A DNA stretch of 56,424 nucleotides, taken from contig CAMMDS010000008.1 in NCBI GenBank assembly GCA_946495655.1, positions 1-56,424 on the forward strand, written 5' to 3'. This document shows positions 34,059-43,461 of this stretch, piece by piece; within the stretch, counting starts at the first letter, position 1, and each line of letters begins with the position of its first letter. The translations under genes and the position numbers were made by a program. The notes beneath the pieces were generated by a model. It ran no database searches, was not told where the DNA came from, and saw nothing but the letters and a program-made list of their open reading frames with translations. Origin of the DNA: an uncultured Clostridium sp. (GTDB taxonomy: Bacteria > Bacillota > Clostridia > TANB77 > CAG-508).

Positions 34059-34598
34059 TTATATTGCTGTTCCTTTAGTCGGAATATATAAATTGTGCAT
34101 ATCTACATTTTCATGTTCTAATAATTTTATCTTTTTATCTATTCCGCCTGCATAACCTGTTAAGTTACCATTTGATCCTACTACTCTATGGCAAGGAATA
34201 ATAATGGAAATAGGATTATGCCCTACTGCTCCTCCTACGGCTTGCGATGACATTTTATTCTTATTCATTATTTTAGCTACTTTCTTTGCTATTTCTCCAT
34301 AAGTTGTAACTTTTCCATAAGGAATCTCACATAATATCTTCCATACGTTTTGAGCAAACTCACTACCGATAGGTGCTAAATCTAATTCTGAAATTTTTGG
34401 TTTTTTTCTATCAAAATATTTATCTAGCCATTTCTTTGTCTTTGTAAAAATCATTTCGTCATCTTTTTCTAATATTTTTTCTTTTAATTTTCCTAAATAA
34501 TATTTTTGTCCTTCTATCCATAAACCTATTAATTTGTTATCTTTACTTGCTAATAATATTTTTCCAACAGGTGAATTATAATATGTTGTGTAAATCAT
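34059..34598 (-). CDS. ogt: Methylated-DNA--protein-cysteine methyltransferase
   Basis: 179 residues. Active-site motif IIPCHRVVGSNGNLTGYAGG with the alkyl-acceptor Cys, and the DNA-binding helix GKVTTYGEIAKKV. It repairs O6-methylguanine by suicidal transfer. No Ada domain. Confidence 0.95.
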   Translation of the reverse strand: MIYTTYYNSPVGKILLASKDNKLIGLWIEGQKYYLGKLKEKILEKDDEMIFTKTKKWLDKYFDRKKPKISELDLAPIGSEFAQNVWKILCEIPYGKVTTYGEIAKKVAKIMNKNKMSSQAVGGAVGHNPISIIIPCHRVVGSNGNLTGYAGGIDKKIKLLEHENVDMHNLYIPTKGTAI

Positions 34599-34703
34599 AA
34601 AGTTATTTCATCCTTTCAACTTTATTTTTCATTTCAATTATTATATCATTTTTTTAATAATAATCCAGTAGTTTTCAATATATTATTTCTTATCACATAA
34701 AGA

Positions 34704-34725
34704 GAGAGCAGCAATTGCCACTCTC
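34704..34725 (-). terminator. Terminator after the YccF gene
   Basis: Minus strand: GAGAG, TG, GCAATTGC, TG, CTCTC then TCTTTAT, about 55 bases past the stop. Confidence 0.7.
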
Positions 34726-34778
34726 CCTAATCACACAGATTCGAAATTAATGTTTTATATAAAACATATCATAGTTTG

Positions 34779-35156
34779 CTATATAACTCTTGCCCCAAAT
34801 GGTGCTAATGATAATTTAGCAATTTTGAAGAATTGTAAACCGAATGGTATTCCAACTATGGTTATGCACCATAGGCATCCAAATAATAGGTTTTCTAATG
34901 CCATTGGAATACCAAAGAAAATGATCCATATCACATTTGCAAATAACGATGGAACTCCTCCTCCATACTCGATTTCTTTTCCAAATGGAGCAAATGACAA
35001 AGATGCAAATTTAAAACATTGCTTTCCATATGGAATTCCTACAATGGTAATGCACCATATAACTCCTGATAAAACCCAGGAAAGTCCACTGAAAAAGCCT
35101 CCGAAAATAAACCATAAAATATTGCCTAATAAACTCATTTTTTGCTCTCCTTTCAA
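34779..35156 (-). CDS. YccF domain membrane protein
   Basis: 125 residues with two repeats of the YccF unit (WCITIVGIPYGKQCFKFASLSFAPFG and WCITIVGIPFGLQFFKIAKLSLAPFG), each with a membrane helix pair. Inner-membrane protein of unknown function. SD AAAGGAG. Monocistronic. Confidence 0.9.
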   Translation of the reverse strand: MKGEQKMSLLGNILWFIFGGFFSGLSWVLSGVIWCITIVGIPYGKQCFKFASLSFAPFGKEIEYGGGVPSLFANVIWIIFFGIPMALENLLFGCLWCITIVGIPFGLQFFKIAKLSLAPFGARVI

Positions 35157-35262
35157 GCATTAATTAATTTCTGTGTGATTTCTTTGCATAGTTATTTAAC
35201 TTTCGCTAATGAATATTGTGAAAAGTATTTTTCTTTGTTATATTATATCAATTAAGCTCTCT

Positions 35263-35343
35263 AATTTCTACTATTTTTTCTTAGAATATCCTTACATTTT
35301 TGTAATCTAGTATGATTACGCTACTAGTAATGAGAAGTTAGAG
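35263..35343 (-). other. Hairpin region after the DUF4097 gene
   Basis: CTCTAATTTCTACTA and TAGTAATGAGAAGTTAGAG are imperfect mirrors, with a smaller GTAATC/GATTAC hairpin inside. Probably the transcript end of the DUF4097 gene. Confidence 0.45.
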
Positions 35344-35346
35344 AAA

Positions 35347-36360
35347 TTAATCTACCTTAATATTTCCAGAAGTTGTAGTTATTTTTAATACTATTTCTGC
35401 CATTCTGTTATTATTCATTACTTCTGCATCTCCAGAATTGCTTTCTGTTTCAATATATATATCATTTTTTTCGTTTATCCTAACATTTCCAGATTTAGCA
35501 TTTATATTAGAATTTTCTGTGATATTTAATGAGTTTATGTCTATATTTCCAGAACTTGTTTTTAATTCACAATAATTCTCTATGGTTTCTATACTAATAT
35601 CGCCTGAAGAAGCCTCTGCTTTTATTCTATCTACACCTTTTATATTAATTTTTCCAGATGATGTTTTTGCTGTACATTCTCCTATTGTTCCCACTTCAAT
35701 ATCTCCAGAAGATGCTTCTGCAGATAATTTGCTAAAATCACCTGCTTTTATATTTCCAGAACTTGCTTGTATTTTTACTTCGTTTCCGTTGCCTACAACA
35801 ATATCTCCAGAAGAACTTTTTAATTCTCCATTATTTATATTTCCACATTCGATTTTACCGGAAGAAGATTCAAAATTGATATTGTTATTTTCTAGATTTT
35901 GTGCTGTTATATCTCCACTAGAAGTATGTATATTAAATTCTTTATCATAATCATTTGGTACTTGTATTATGATTTTTTCATCACACCAATAAAAAATTGC
36001 AAATATATATCCTTTTGTATTACTTTTAGTTATTGAAAGCTCTTTGTCAGTAATTGTTTCATTTATTATTTCGTCTTTATCTCCATAAGCTGTAATTTTT
36101 ATTTTATCTACATCTGCTTTTTCTATAGAAACATTTGATGAAGATACATCTACTTTAATTTTGTCTAATTCTTCTGGCTCATATTCTTTTTCAAATATCT
36201 TTTCTGTATTGTCTCCAAAAGTTATTAGTGAAAATTTCATATCAAATCCGTTATCTTTATTTATAATTGCAAATATCATAAAATTTAATGATGCTATAAT
36301 TATCAAAACTAATATGATAATTAAAATTACTTTTGCTACTTTACTTTTCAATCTCATCAC
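35347..36360 (-). CDS. DUF4097 beta-strand-repeat protein
   Basis: 337 residues: one N-terminal membrane helix (VILIIILVLIIIASLNFMIFAI), then a right-handed beta-helix-like domain with repeated SSGDI/SSGNI turns every 13-20 residues (about 145-330). Usually regulated with and adjacent to an XRE-type membrane regulator, as here: the start overlaps the preceding gene by 20 bases. Envelope-stress related adhesin-like domain; exact role unknown. Confidence 0.88.
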   Translation of the reverse strand: MMRLKSKVAKVILIIILVLIIIASLNFMIFAIINKDNGFDMKFSLITFGDNTEKIFEKEYEPEELDKIKVDVSSSNVSIEKADVDKIKITAYGDKDEIINETITDKELSITKSNTKGYIFAIFYWCDEKIIIQVPNDYDKEFNIHTSSGDITAQNLENNNINFESSSGKIECGNINNGELKSSSGDIVVGNGNEVKIQASSGNIKAGDFSKLSAEASSGDIEVGTIGECTAKTSSGKINIKGVDRIKAEASSGDISIETIENYCELKTSSGNIDINSLNITENSNINAKSGNVRINEKNDIYIETESNSGDAEVMNNNRMAEIVLKITTTSGNIKVD

Positions 36361-37129
36361 TTCCTTTTTCTACTGTAATTTTCTTGCTTTTTTCTTCTTT
36401 AATACTAAATATAAGTTTTACTATAAGTTCCACCAAAGCAAATATTACCCATAAAATCCAAGTTATGTGCCATGCCATTGTTAAAAAACTTACAAGTAAA
36501 TAAATAACTAAGAAAAATGTTGCAATAATTTCTATTATTAAAGCTTCTGTTTTATTTTTTGCACCAACTGCTTTTATTTTTATACTGCCATCATCTAACT
36601 CTTCAATTTCTTCTATTACATCATCCAGTTCTTCAATATCTTCTTTTATTCTTTTCTCTTTTTTATCTGCTTTATCTTTATTTGGATAAGCCACAAAAAA
36701 GTATACAATCATTACTGTTGCAATAGTACAAATGGTTGCCCAAATCATAACTGCGTGAGCATCTTCATACCTCAATACTTCTACCATATATGGTAATCCA
36801 AAAGTTGCTATACAATATAAAAAAATGCTGATGCTTAGTACAATTGCTTTTCTTTTGTTACGTTTCTTCGTGTAGTCATCTTGATTGTTATTTATGTTTT
36901 CAATAGTTTTTGTTTTTTCTCCTCTTATTAGTTCTTCTGTGGTAATTCCAAAAACTTCACATAATGGTTCTATTTTATCAAAGTCCGGTGTGCTTTGGTT
37001 TGTCTCCCACTTTGAAATTGTTTGTCTTGTTACTCCTATTCTTTCTGCTAATTTTTCTTGGCTCATATTAATGCTATTTCTATATTGAAATAATCTCTCT
37101 CCTAATGTCATTTTATTTTCTCCTTTCAA
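36341..37129 (-). CDS. XRE-family regulator with membrane domain
   Basis: 262 residues: HTH at 7-62 (LGERLFQYRNSINMSQEKLAERIGVTRQTISKWETNQSTPDFDKIEPL), then four helices in two pairs (about 90-150 and 205-245) around a charged Glu-rich loop. A membrane-tethered transcription regulator, coupled by overlap with the DUF4097 gene. Confidence 0.88.
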   Translation of the reverse strand: MKGENKMTLGERLFQYRNSINMSQEKLAERIGVTRQTISKWETNQSTPDFDKIEPLCEVFGITTEELIRGEKTKTIENINNNQDDYTKKRNKRKAIVLSISIFLYCIATFGLPYMVEVLRYEDAHAVMIWATICTIATVMIVYFFVAYPNKDKADKKEKRIKEDIEELDDVIEEIEELDDGSIKIKAVGAKNKTEALIIEIIATFFLVIYLLVSFLTMAWHITWILWVIFALVELIVKLIFSIKEEKSKKITVEKGSDEIEK

Positions 37130-37245
37130 ATTTTCTTGTTTAAATTATAGCGTAAATTTTGGTTGCATACTACCAATTAGTCTTTGAACTTTGTCAACTT
37201 AAGCTAACAATTATCTTTTTATAGCATTATTATATCAGATAATTT

Positions 37246-37280
37246 AAAAGAAGAATAGATTTTTACACTATTCTTCTTTA
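37246..37280 (-). terminator. Terminator hairpin
   Basis: AAAGAAGAATAG and CTATTCTTCTTT, 9-nt loop, with T-rich flank. Positioned after the 37400 gene and before the XRE/DUF4097 unit. Confidence 0.7.
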
Positions 37281-37399
37281 AGCTTGTTTTTGTTTTTACA
37301 TTAACATCTATATGAACCAATATTAAATTTTTGGTATTCCTCTAAAGCCACTATTTGAATAATATGACTCAGCTCCATTATAATAAATAAAAATTTCTA

Positions 37400-37858
37400 T
37401 TATTGATCATCTTTCCACTCGTGATACAATATATCTTTTAAGACTAACATACTATCTAATTTATTATAACCATAGTCTGTCATTAAACTATCTAACATTT
37501 GTCTGATTTCTTTTGCATATTTAGCAATGTCTACTTTTTGAGGATATGTTGCAAGTATAGGATATTTTTTGCTCCATGCATTTGTCCAATTGATTTTTGA
37601 TACTGTTTCCTCATTAGTATTTTCTATTGCTTTTTCTATTTCTTTTAAATCCACATCAAACTCTATTAGTTCATCTAAAGATACATTATATAGTTTAGCT
37701 AATTTTTTCGATTGATAAATATCTGGTATAGTTTCGTCTGTTTCCCATTTTGAAATTGTTTGTCTGCTGACTCCTAATTTTTCTGCAACCATTTCTTGCG
37801 ACAATCCAGCTTTTTTTCTTGCTTGAAATAAATTGTTCCCTAAATTCATTTTTTTCAC
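37400..37858 (-). CDS. XRE-family transcriptional regulator
   Basis: 152 residues: HTH at 5-60 (LGNNLFQARKKAGLSQEMVAEKLGVSRQTISKWETDETIPD), then a helical domain of unknown role (YPQKVDIAKYAKEIRQMLDSLMTDYGYNKLDSMLVLKDI). No membrane segment, unlike its neighbour. Between its stop and the terminator a short frame NGAESYYSNSGFRGI recalls surface-protein tails but is too short to call. Confidence 0.87.
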   Translation of the reverse strand: MKKMNLGNNLFQARKKAGLSQEMVAEKLGVSRQTISKWETDETIPDIYQSKKLAKLYNVSLDELIEFDVDLKEIEKAIENTNEETVSKINWTNAWSKKYPILATYPQKVDIAKYAKEIRQMLDSLMTDYGYNKLDSMLVLKDILYHEWKDDQ

Positions 37859-37897
37859 CTCAAGATTAATTATACTACTTTAAATTAATTTTTTCTA

Positions 37898-38578
37898 TCA
37901 ATTATATCTTGCAATTATGCTATTTTTATTAACAGTTGATTGATTATTTAATTGTTTTATAAAGTCATTTCTATATTTATCATCGCTTGTAACTAATGAC
38001 GGATGATGAACTTCTATTATATTTTTATCAAATTCCTTATTACTCTTTTTATATAGCATGTTGATAATCCTTTTTAATCCAATTCCACAACATACTATAA
38101 TTTTAGGATTGATTATTTCAATTTCTCTTATAATATTATCACTAAATTGCATGGCATAAGTATTAAAAACTGACATATCAGTGTAAGCGAAGCCCCCTCT
38201 TTTATTAATATTCATAAAAGATATATCGTTAACATCATTTCCTAATATATCACTTAACACTTCTTGCATTATTTTTATTCTTCTAGCAAAGATTGATTTT
38301 TTATTATTGCTAAAACAATCTTTTAAATATGTATATTCTTTCTTTTTTAATTCATTTAAATTGCTATCATAATTATATTCGTGGCTTTCTTTTGAAATAT
38401 ATAATACGGTATTTTCTTTAATTGTTTCAGATACACAAAAGCCATCTCTTATAAAATTTTCTTTTGGAATAAAACTTCCATTAATTCCTGGTGTATCATA
38501 CTCATATAATATATCATTCTTATGTTCTCTTTCCCATTCTACAAATAATTTCTCTAATTCCTTTTCTAAATAATTCAT
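37898..38578 (-). CDS. Uracil-DNA-glycosylase-fold protein (putative)
   Basis: 226 residues. It lacks a clear UDG motif A but has FMNINKRGG, NPKIIVCCGIGLKRII and EVHHPSL in the order and spacing of UDG-superfamily proteins (strand-Gly and terminal HP[S/T] motifs). The gene is monocistronic. Enzymatic activity is uncertain. Confidence 0.5.
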   Translation of the reverse strand: MNYLEKELEKLFVEWEREHKNDILYEYDTPGINGSFIPKENFIRDGFCVSETIKENTVLYISKESHEYNYDSNLNELKKKEYTYLKDCFSNNKKSIFARRIKIMQEVLSDILGNDVNDISFMNINKRGGFAYTDMSVFNTYAMQFSDNIIREIEIINPKIIVCCGIGLKRIINMLYKKSNKEFDKNIIEVHHPSLVTSDDKYRNDFIKQLNNQSTVNKNSIIARYN

Positions 38579-38663
38579 GTTAAAACTCCTATATTAATTA
38601 CTATCTATTGTTATAATACCATATAACTTAAAATTTATCTACATTTTATATAACCCTTTTAAA

Positions 38664-38692
38664 ACTAAAACAAGAGCTACTAATAGCCCTTG
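38664..38692 (-). terminator. Terminator after the sigma/anti-sigma operon
   Basis: Minus strand AACAAGGGCTA, TTAG, TAGCTCTTGTT, TTAGTTTT, about 30 bases past the stop. Confidence 0.8.
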
Positions 38693-38723
38693 TTCATATA
38701 TATTTAAATTCATCTCTATGTTA

Positions 38724-39374
38724 CTACTGACCTATAGCAATTACTTGAGATATAAACAATTCATACGGATTCCAATTGAGATATGTTCTTATATTCTTTA
38801 TTCCTGGCATATCCTGTATAGCTTCTACTATTGTTTGAATTTCTTTATTAGTATTTGCTTCTATTTGAAGCGATCCAGTAAATGGATTGTTTTCATCTTG
38901 ATATGGATCTAATATGTTAGCATCATCTCCAAGCCATTCTTTTATTTCCTGTAGTTCATCTTCTTTTGAAATGTATTTAATCTCTACTTCACTAGAATTT
39001 TCAGTTATTACAGTTTTTATATTTTCTAATTGTTCTTCTGTTATATTCTCTTGCAATAATACTGTCATTGTAGAAGAAACATTATTATAATTTGCAAATA
39101 TTAATATATTAAATATAATTATTATTAATAAAAATATTAAACTAATAGAAATAATTATATTTTTTTTAGTTATTTTTTTTCTAACCCCTTTTAAAGCATC
39201 AATTTCTTTTTCTTGATTTATTTCACTATTTTCTTGCTTTATCTCTTTTAATGTATTATTACAACTTTCACAAGTTTTTAAATGTTCCTCAACGAACTCT
39301 TTAGATGTAGTGCTTAAAACACCATCATTGTAACTAAATAGCAAATCTTTAACAATATCACACTCATTTTTCAT
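38724..39374 (-). CDS. Zinc-finger anti-sigma factor fused to an FtsX-like extracellular domain
   Basis: 216 residues. Residues 1-50: zf-HC2-like anti-sigma motif (CDIVKDLLFSYNDG, HLKTCESCNNTL, with H-x3-C-x2-C). One membrane helix at about 75-95 (NIIISISLIFLLIIIIFNIL). The outer part strongly recalls the FtsX extracellular domain: STMTVLLQENITEEQLENI, then YISKEDELQEIKEWLGDD, ENNPFTGSLQIEA, and QDMPGIKNIR. FtsX ECD binds and activates peptidoglycan hydrolases, so the sensor may read a hydrolase or division state. It overlaps the sigma gene by 4 bases. The fusion is visible; the sensing role is inference. Confidence 0.8.
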   Translation of the reverse strand: MKNECDIVKDLLFSYNDGVLSTTSKEFVEEHLKTCESCNNTLKEIKQENSEINQEKEIDALKGVRKKITKKNIIISISLIFLLIIIIFNILIFANYNNVSSTMTVLLQENITEEQLENIKTVITENSSEVEIKYISKEDELQEIKEWLGDDANILDPYQDENNPFTGSLQIEANTNKEIQTIVEAIQDMPGIKNIRTYLNWNPYELFISQVIAIGQ

Positions 39375-39859
39375 TTATCCAATTCCTCCTTTAATTTTTG
39401 CTTACCACGAAAGAACACAACTCTTGCCCAATTAGATGTTTTACTCATGATTTCAGCTATTTCACTATATTCAAAATTACCGAATATTCTTAAATACATT
39501 ACATTTCTAGTATCTTCATCAAGTTTTTGTAATTTTTTAAATAATTGTATTTTATTTTCTTTATCATAAAAGTTCTCTTCTATCGAGTCTTCTATAAATA
39601 GTGAATCTTGTAATGTATTAAGAGATATCTCTCTTTTTGTTTTTTCTTTTTTAAGTTTTTTATACCAAATATATTTGCTAATTTGACATAGCCAAGTTGA
39701 TATTTTGCACTCACCTCTGAACTTATTTATATCTTTAACAGCTACTAAAAAAGTTTCTTGAACAATTTCTTCTGTTGTATCCTCGTTCCCAGTTAAGCAG
39801 AATACATATTTATAAACAATTTCACCATATTTGCTATATATTTCTTCTATATCCTGCAT
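39371..39859 (-). CDS. ECF RNA polymerase sigma factor
   Basis: 162 residues: region 2 (YKYVFCLTGNEDTTEEIVQETFLVAV) and region 4 (GNFEYSEIAEIMSKTSNWARVVFFRGKQKLKEEL). First gene of a pair with the anti-sigma, overlapping by 4 bases. SD AGGAGG ahead. Confidence 0.93.
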   Translation of the reverse strand: MQDIEEIYSKYGEIVYKYVFCLTGNEDTTEEIVQETFLVAVKDINKFRGECKISTWLCQISKYIWYKKLKKEKTKREISLNTLQDSLFIEDSIEENFYDKENKIQLFKKLQKLDEDTRNVMYLRIFGNFEYSEIAEIMSKTSNWARVVFFRGKQKLKEELDK

Positions 39860-39939
39860 AACATTTTCCTCCTTTCACTTATTTAGTATCATTTGCTGCT
39901 ATTTTGTTACAAATTTTTTTAACTCTTAGACAGAAAAAT

Positions 39940-39958
39940 AAGAGCAGAAAATGCTCTT
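39940..39958 (-). terminator. Terminator after the metallo-hydrolase gene
   Basis: Minus strand AAGAGCA, TTTTC, TGCTCTT, ATTTTT. Ten bases past the stop. Confidence 0.85.
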
Positions 39959-39967
39959 CATATTTTC

Positions 39968-40600
39968 TTATTTTATAAAAATTTCTACTTTTATCTCTGA
40001 ATTTACTAACTCTGAAAAGTTAGCTCCATCTTCTTTTGAACCTACTATACTTCCATAATGAGTTGGTACTGCTACTTTTGGTTTTATTTCATTAATTAAT
40101 TTTGCCGCTTCTTTATAATCCATTGTGAAAGTTCCACCAACTGGTACAAATGCTACATCACATTTAATCTTCTTATTTTCTTCTGTTATATCTGTATCTC
40201 CTGCAATATAATAAGTAATTCCATCAATTTCAATCAAATATCCAATCCATTCATTTTCTTTTGGATGAAATTGCTTATTAGTATTATACGCTGGTATTGT
40301 TTCAAATTTCATATTCTTCATTTCGTATCTCTCATTTGGTTTTACAGTAATAATATTTTCTTTTTTGAAACCCTTTTTTAGTAGTTTAATAATTAAATCC
40401 TCTGGTACTACAATAACAGTATCACTCTTTTTCACTTTATCTATATCCTTTTCTGAATAATGATCATAATGGTCATGTGTAATAAAAATCATATCTGCAT
40501 CATTGTAATTCTTTTCTATTCTAAATGGATCAAAATAGATTATTTTTTCTTTATTAAATCTAATACTACTATGACATAAAACTTCTATACCTTCTAACAT
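39968..40600 (-). CDS. Metallo-beta-lactamase-fold hydrolase (UlaG-like)
   Basis: 210 residues with FITHDHYDHYSEKDID (HxHxDH variant HDHYDH), AGDTD and VPTHYGSIVG metal-binding motifs. Similar to the UPF0173/UlaG group. Substrate unknown. Confidence 0.9.
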   Translation of the reverse strand: MLEGIEVLCHSSIRFNKEKIIYFDPFRIEKNYNDADMIFITHDHYDHYSEKDIDKVKKSDTVIVVPEDLIIKLLKKGFKKENIITVKPNERYEMKNMKFETIPAYNTNKQFHPKENEWIGYLIEIDGITYYIAGDTDITEENKKIKCDVAFVPVGGTFTMDYKEAAKLINEIKPKVAVPTHYGSIVGSKEDGANFSELVNSEIKVEIFIK

Positions 40601-40674
40601 TTTTGCATTCTCCTTTCAATAACTTTATATGATTACAAAATTAATAGCAATTTATAAATCTATATTATCATAAC

Positions 40675-40705
40675 AAAAAGTAATTATCAATTTAATTACT
40701 TTCTT
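40675..40705 (-). terminator. Terminator after the Lsa-type ABC-F gene
   Basis: AAAGTAATTA and TAATTACTTT around TCAATT, with T runs on both strands. Confidence 0.7.
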
Positions 40706-40729
40706 TTTTTATTCTAGTCTTTTTATCTA

Positions 40730-42214
40730 TCATCTATTTAATTGTATAACTTTTGTGGCAATTTTTTCTATAAATGTTTCATCATGTTCTACAAAAATAA
40801 CAGTTGGTTTATACTTTAAAATAGCTTCTTCAATTTGTATTCTTGTTAAAATATCAATATAATTTAATGGTTCATCCCAGATGTAAAGATTTGCTTGTTC
40901 TGATATACTCTTTGCTAACAAAATTTTCTTTTTCTGTCCTTCGCTCATTTGTTTTATATCTTTCTCAAATTCAGAATTTGCCAATCCCATTTTTACTAAC
41001 ATTGCTTTAAAAATACTTTCTTCTACATTATTTTGCTTTGAAAACTCTTTAAGGTTTCCTTTTAAATGCTCTGTACTTTGTGATACATAAGATATTTTCA
41101 AATCATTTGCTACTTTTAAAGTCCCATTATATGATATATTTTCTCCTAAAATTAATTTTAGTATACTTGATTTCCCAATACCATTTTTTCCAACTATAGC
41201 TATTCTATCTCCATTATTTACTTCAAATGAGATTTTATCGAATATAGGTTTATCATTATATTTTATTTGCAATCCATCTGCTATGATTAATGGATTTTTT
41301 CTACTCTCTAATGGGATTATTTTTAAGCTATCGCTTCTGTCCACATTATTTAATAAACTAGATTTTTCTTCAATTGCTTTTTCTATTCTTTGTTCCATTA
41401 CTTTAGAACGTTTCATCATTTTAGCAGACTGATGTCCTATATATCCTCTATCTACACTAGAGCCAGAATTTGTAGTATTGTATTTTGACTTTTCTACTTT
41501 GTCCGACCAATTTGCAGTATTTCTTGATGCAATTTCTAATCTATTTATATCTTTTCTTAGTTTTTCATTTTGTGTTAATTCGAAATTATCTTGTCTATCT
41601 TTATTTTCTTGCCAGGTTGAAAAATTACCTTTTTGAATATCTATATTTGTATTATTAATAGAAATTATATGGTCAACTACTTTATCTAAAAAGTTTCTAT
41701 CATGTGATACTAGAATAAATCCTTTTTTCTTATTCAAATATTCTACTAAATTGTTTCTCGTCTCAATATCTAAATGATTTGTTGGCTCATCAATAAGTAA
41801 AAAATTATTTCCTTTTAAAAATAAGCTTATTAAAAGAATTTTAATTTGTTCTCCACCACTTAATAAATTAAAATTTCGATAAAGTATTTCTGCATCTGAA
41901 TTTAGTAAATTTAATTCTTTAATAATTTGCCAATCTTCTACATTTGGTGCAATTTCATTTACAATTTCTATTGCCATTCTTTCTTTGTCTTTCACTTCAA
42001 AAGGAAAATAATCAAATTCTACACTTTTTGTTATCGTTCCTTTATATTCATATTCGCCTAGTAATAGCTTTAAAAATGTAGTTTTACCTCTTCCGTTTCT
42101 ACCAATTAAACCTAGTTTCCAATCTGTATCAATATTAAATGACACATTCTCAAATACATTATTTAGACTTCCATCATATCTAAATGTTAAATTCTTTACA
42201 TTAATTACTGACAT
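40730..42214 (-). CDS. ABC-F ribosomal protection protein, Lsa/Vga-like
   Basis: 494 residues, two ABC domains: GRNGRGKTT, LSGGEQIKILL, FLLIDEPTNHLD; then GKNGIGKSS, MSEGQKKKILLA, LYIWDEPLNYID. The opening SVINVKNLTFRYDG and DTDWKLGLIGRNGRGKTT resemble Lsa proteins that displace lincosamides, pleuromutilins and streptogramin A from the ribosome. The interdomain linker (about 200-285) is basic and helical. The resistance role is family inference. It directly follows the glucosaminidase gene by 11 bases. Confidence 0.85.
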   Translation of the reverse strand: MSVINVKNLTFRYDGSLNNVFENVSFNIDTDWKLGLIGRNGRGKTTFLKLLLGEYEYKGTITKSVEFDYFPFEVKDKERMAIEIVNEIAPNVEDWQIIKELNLLNSDAEILYRNFNLLSGGEQIKILLISLFLKGNNFLLIDEPTNHLDIETRNNLVEYLNKKKGFILVSHDRNFLDKVVDHIISINNTNIDIQKGNFSTWQENKDRQDNFELTQNEKLRKDINRLEIASRNTANWSDKVEKSKYNTTNSGSSVDRGYIGHQSAKMMKRSKVMEQRIEKAIEEKSSLLNNVDRSDSLKIIPLESRKNPLIIADGLQIKYNDKPIFDKISFEVNNGDRIAIVGKNGIGKSSILKLILGENISYNGTLKVANDLKISYVSQSTEHLKGNLKEFSKQNNVEESIFKAMLVKMGLANSEFEKDIKQMSEGQKKKILLAKSISEQANLYIWDEPLNYIDILTRIQIEEAILKYKPTVIFVEHDETFIEKIATKVIQLNR

Positions 42215-42225
42215 TTTTCCTCCTA

Positions 42226-43305
42226 CTATTTCGAAACTTCTTCTGGCATATTTTCATATAATGGAATAATAAAGTTTAAGTTTGCATCTACAGTATCAGA
42301 AGCTTCATATATTGATTTCATATTACTTGCTTCTGATTCAGGAGCTAATAAATTTTGCATGTATTGGTGTGAATATAATTCTCCGTCTTGACCTATAACA
42401 TCAAATTTTTGTAAGTATAAGGTGTTTTGTCCTACATCTATATATCCACTTCTTACAAAATTTACTCCTCCTATTAAAGCTTTTTCTAGAGAATCCCAAC
42501 CTTGCTCATATGCATATTCTGCTGCATTTTGCAAAATTTCTTCACTAGAATTTCCTGTTGCATTAATGTTAAATGGATTATATACTATCATCCCGTTATA
42601 CTCATATCCTCTTGATAAAGTAGTTCCGCTTCTACCTTGTTCTTGTATTAATCTCGAAGTAATAAAATATGCATCTACATTTGCATTTCTTCCTGCTTGT
42701 ATTAATGCCTCAGCAATACTATCTCCTTCTAGGAAAGAATCTTCTGTAAGTGATTTTATCCCATTTACTGTTTGAGCTCCCTCTGTAAATTTTAATTCCA
42801 GGAATTGAAATATGTTATCTTCATTTAGTAAGTTTCTTGAATCCATTTGGTGTCTAATCGCTTTATCAGATGCACATAGCCATGTTCCATTATCATATGT
42901 TTTATCTCCACAAACACTACATCTCCAGTCTTCTGGATATTTCGATGAATCTGGAATCAAGTTTAAAGGAGATGTTCTTGTATCAGAATGCCCTTCATTT
43001 GCAATTACTTCTTCCCAATCTAGCTTTGTATATAATAAAGTAAATGTCCAATTCGGATGATTTGCTTGTAATTCATCTATTAATTCCTTATATCCTGGAT
43101 ATTTATCTTCATCCAAATTTGTTCCGTCATAAATTTCATATTTTTGCTTGTTTTCTTCTGTTACTATTATAGAAATTGTGATTATAGCAATCAAAATAAT
43201 TAATAGAATTACAGAAGCTACTTTGATTCGTATTGGTATAGATTTTATTACTTGTTTTACGTTTTTTATTAAATTATTTATTTTTTCTAATTGGTTCGTT
43301 TTCAT
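42226..43305 (-). CDS. Membrane-anchored endo-beta-N-acetylglucosaminidase (GH73-like)
   Basis: 359 residues: basic start and membrane helix (IRIKVASVILLIILIAIITISIIV, about 27-50), a spacer domain with NHPNWTFTLLYTKLDWEEVI and CSVCGDKTYDNGTWLC, then a glucosaminidase domain (EALIQAGRNANVDAYFITSRLIQEQGRSGT, the catalytic Glu likely in QEQG; then YNPFNINATGN). It cleaves peptidoglycan glycan strands outside the membrane. Confidence 0.85.
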   Translation of the reverse strand: MKTNQLEKINNLIKNVKQVIKSIPIRIKVASVILLIILIAIITISIIVTEENKQKYEIYDGTNLDEDKYPGYKELIDELQANHPNWTFTLLYTKLDWEEVIANEGHSDTRTSPLNLIPDSSKYPEDWRCSVCGDKTYDNGTWLCASDKAIRHQMDSRNLLNEDNIFQFLELKFTEGAQTVNGIKSLTEDSFLEGDSIAEALIQAGRNANVDAYFITSRLIQEQGRSGTTLSRGYEYNGMIVYNPFNINATGNSSEEILQNAAEYAYEQGWDSLEKALIGGVNFVRSGYIDVGQNTLYLQKFDVIGQDGELYSHQYMQNLLAPESEASNMKSIYEASDTVDANLNFIIPLYENMPEEVSK

Positions 43306-43461
43306 GTTTTTATCATATCATAAAAATACAAATTATTCTATACAAAATTGCATAAAATAATTCTATTTAAAGCTTGTATTCACTCAATAAATTATAGTTG
43401 TCTTTATCCTATTTTCAAGTACATTCTTTTTTGAGTTAGCAATTCATCAACTCTATTCTTA

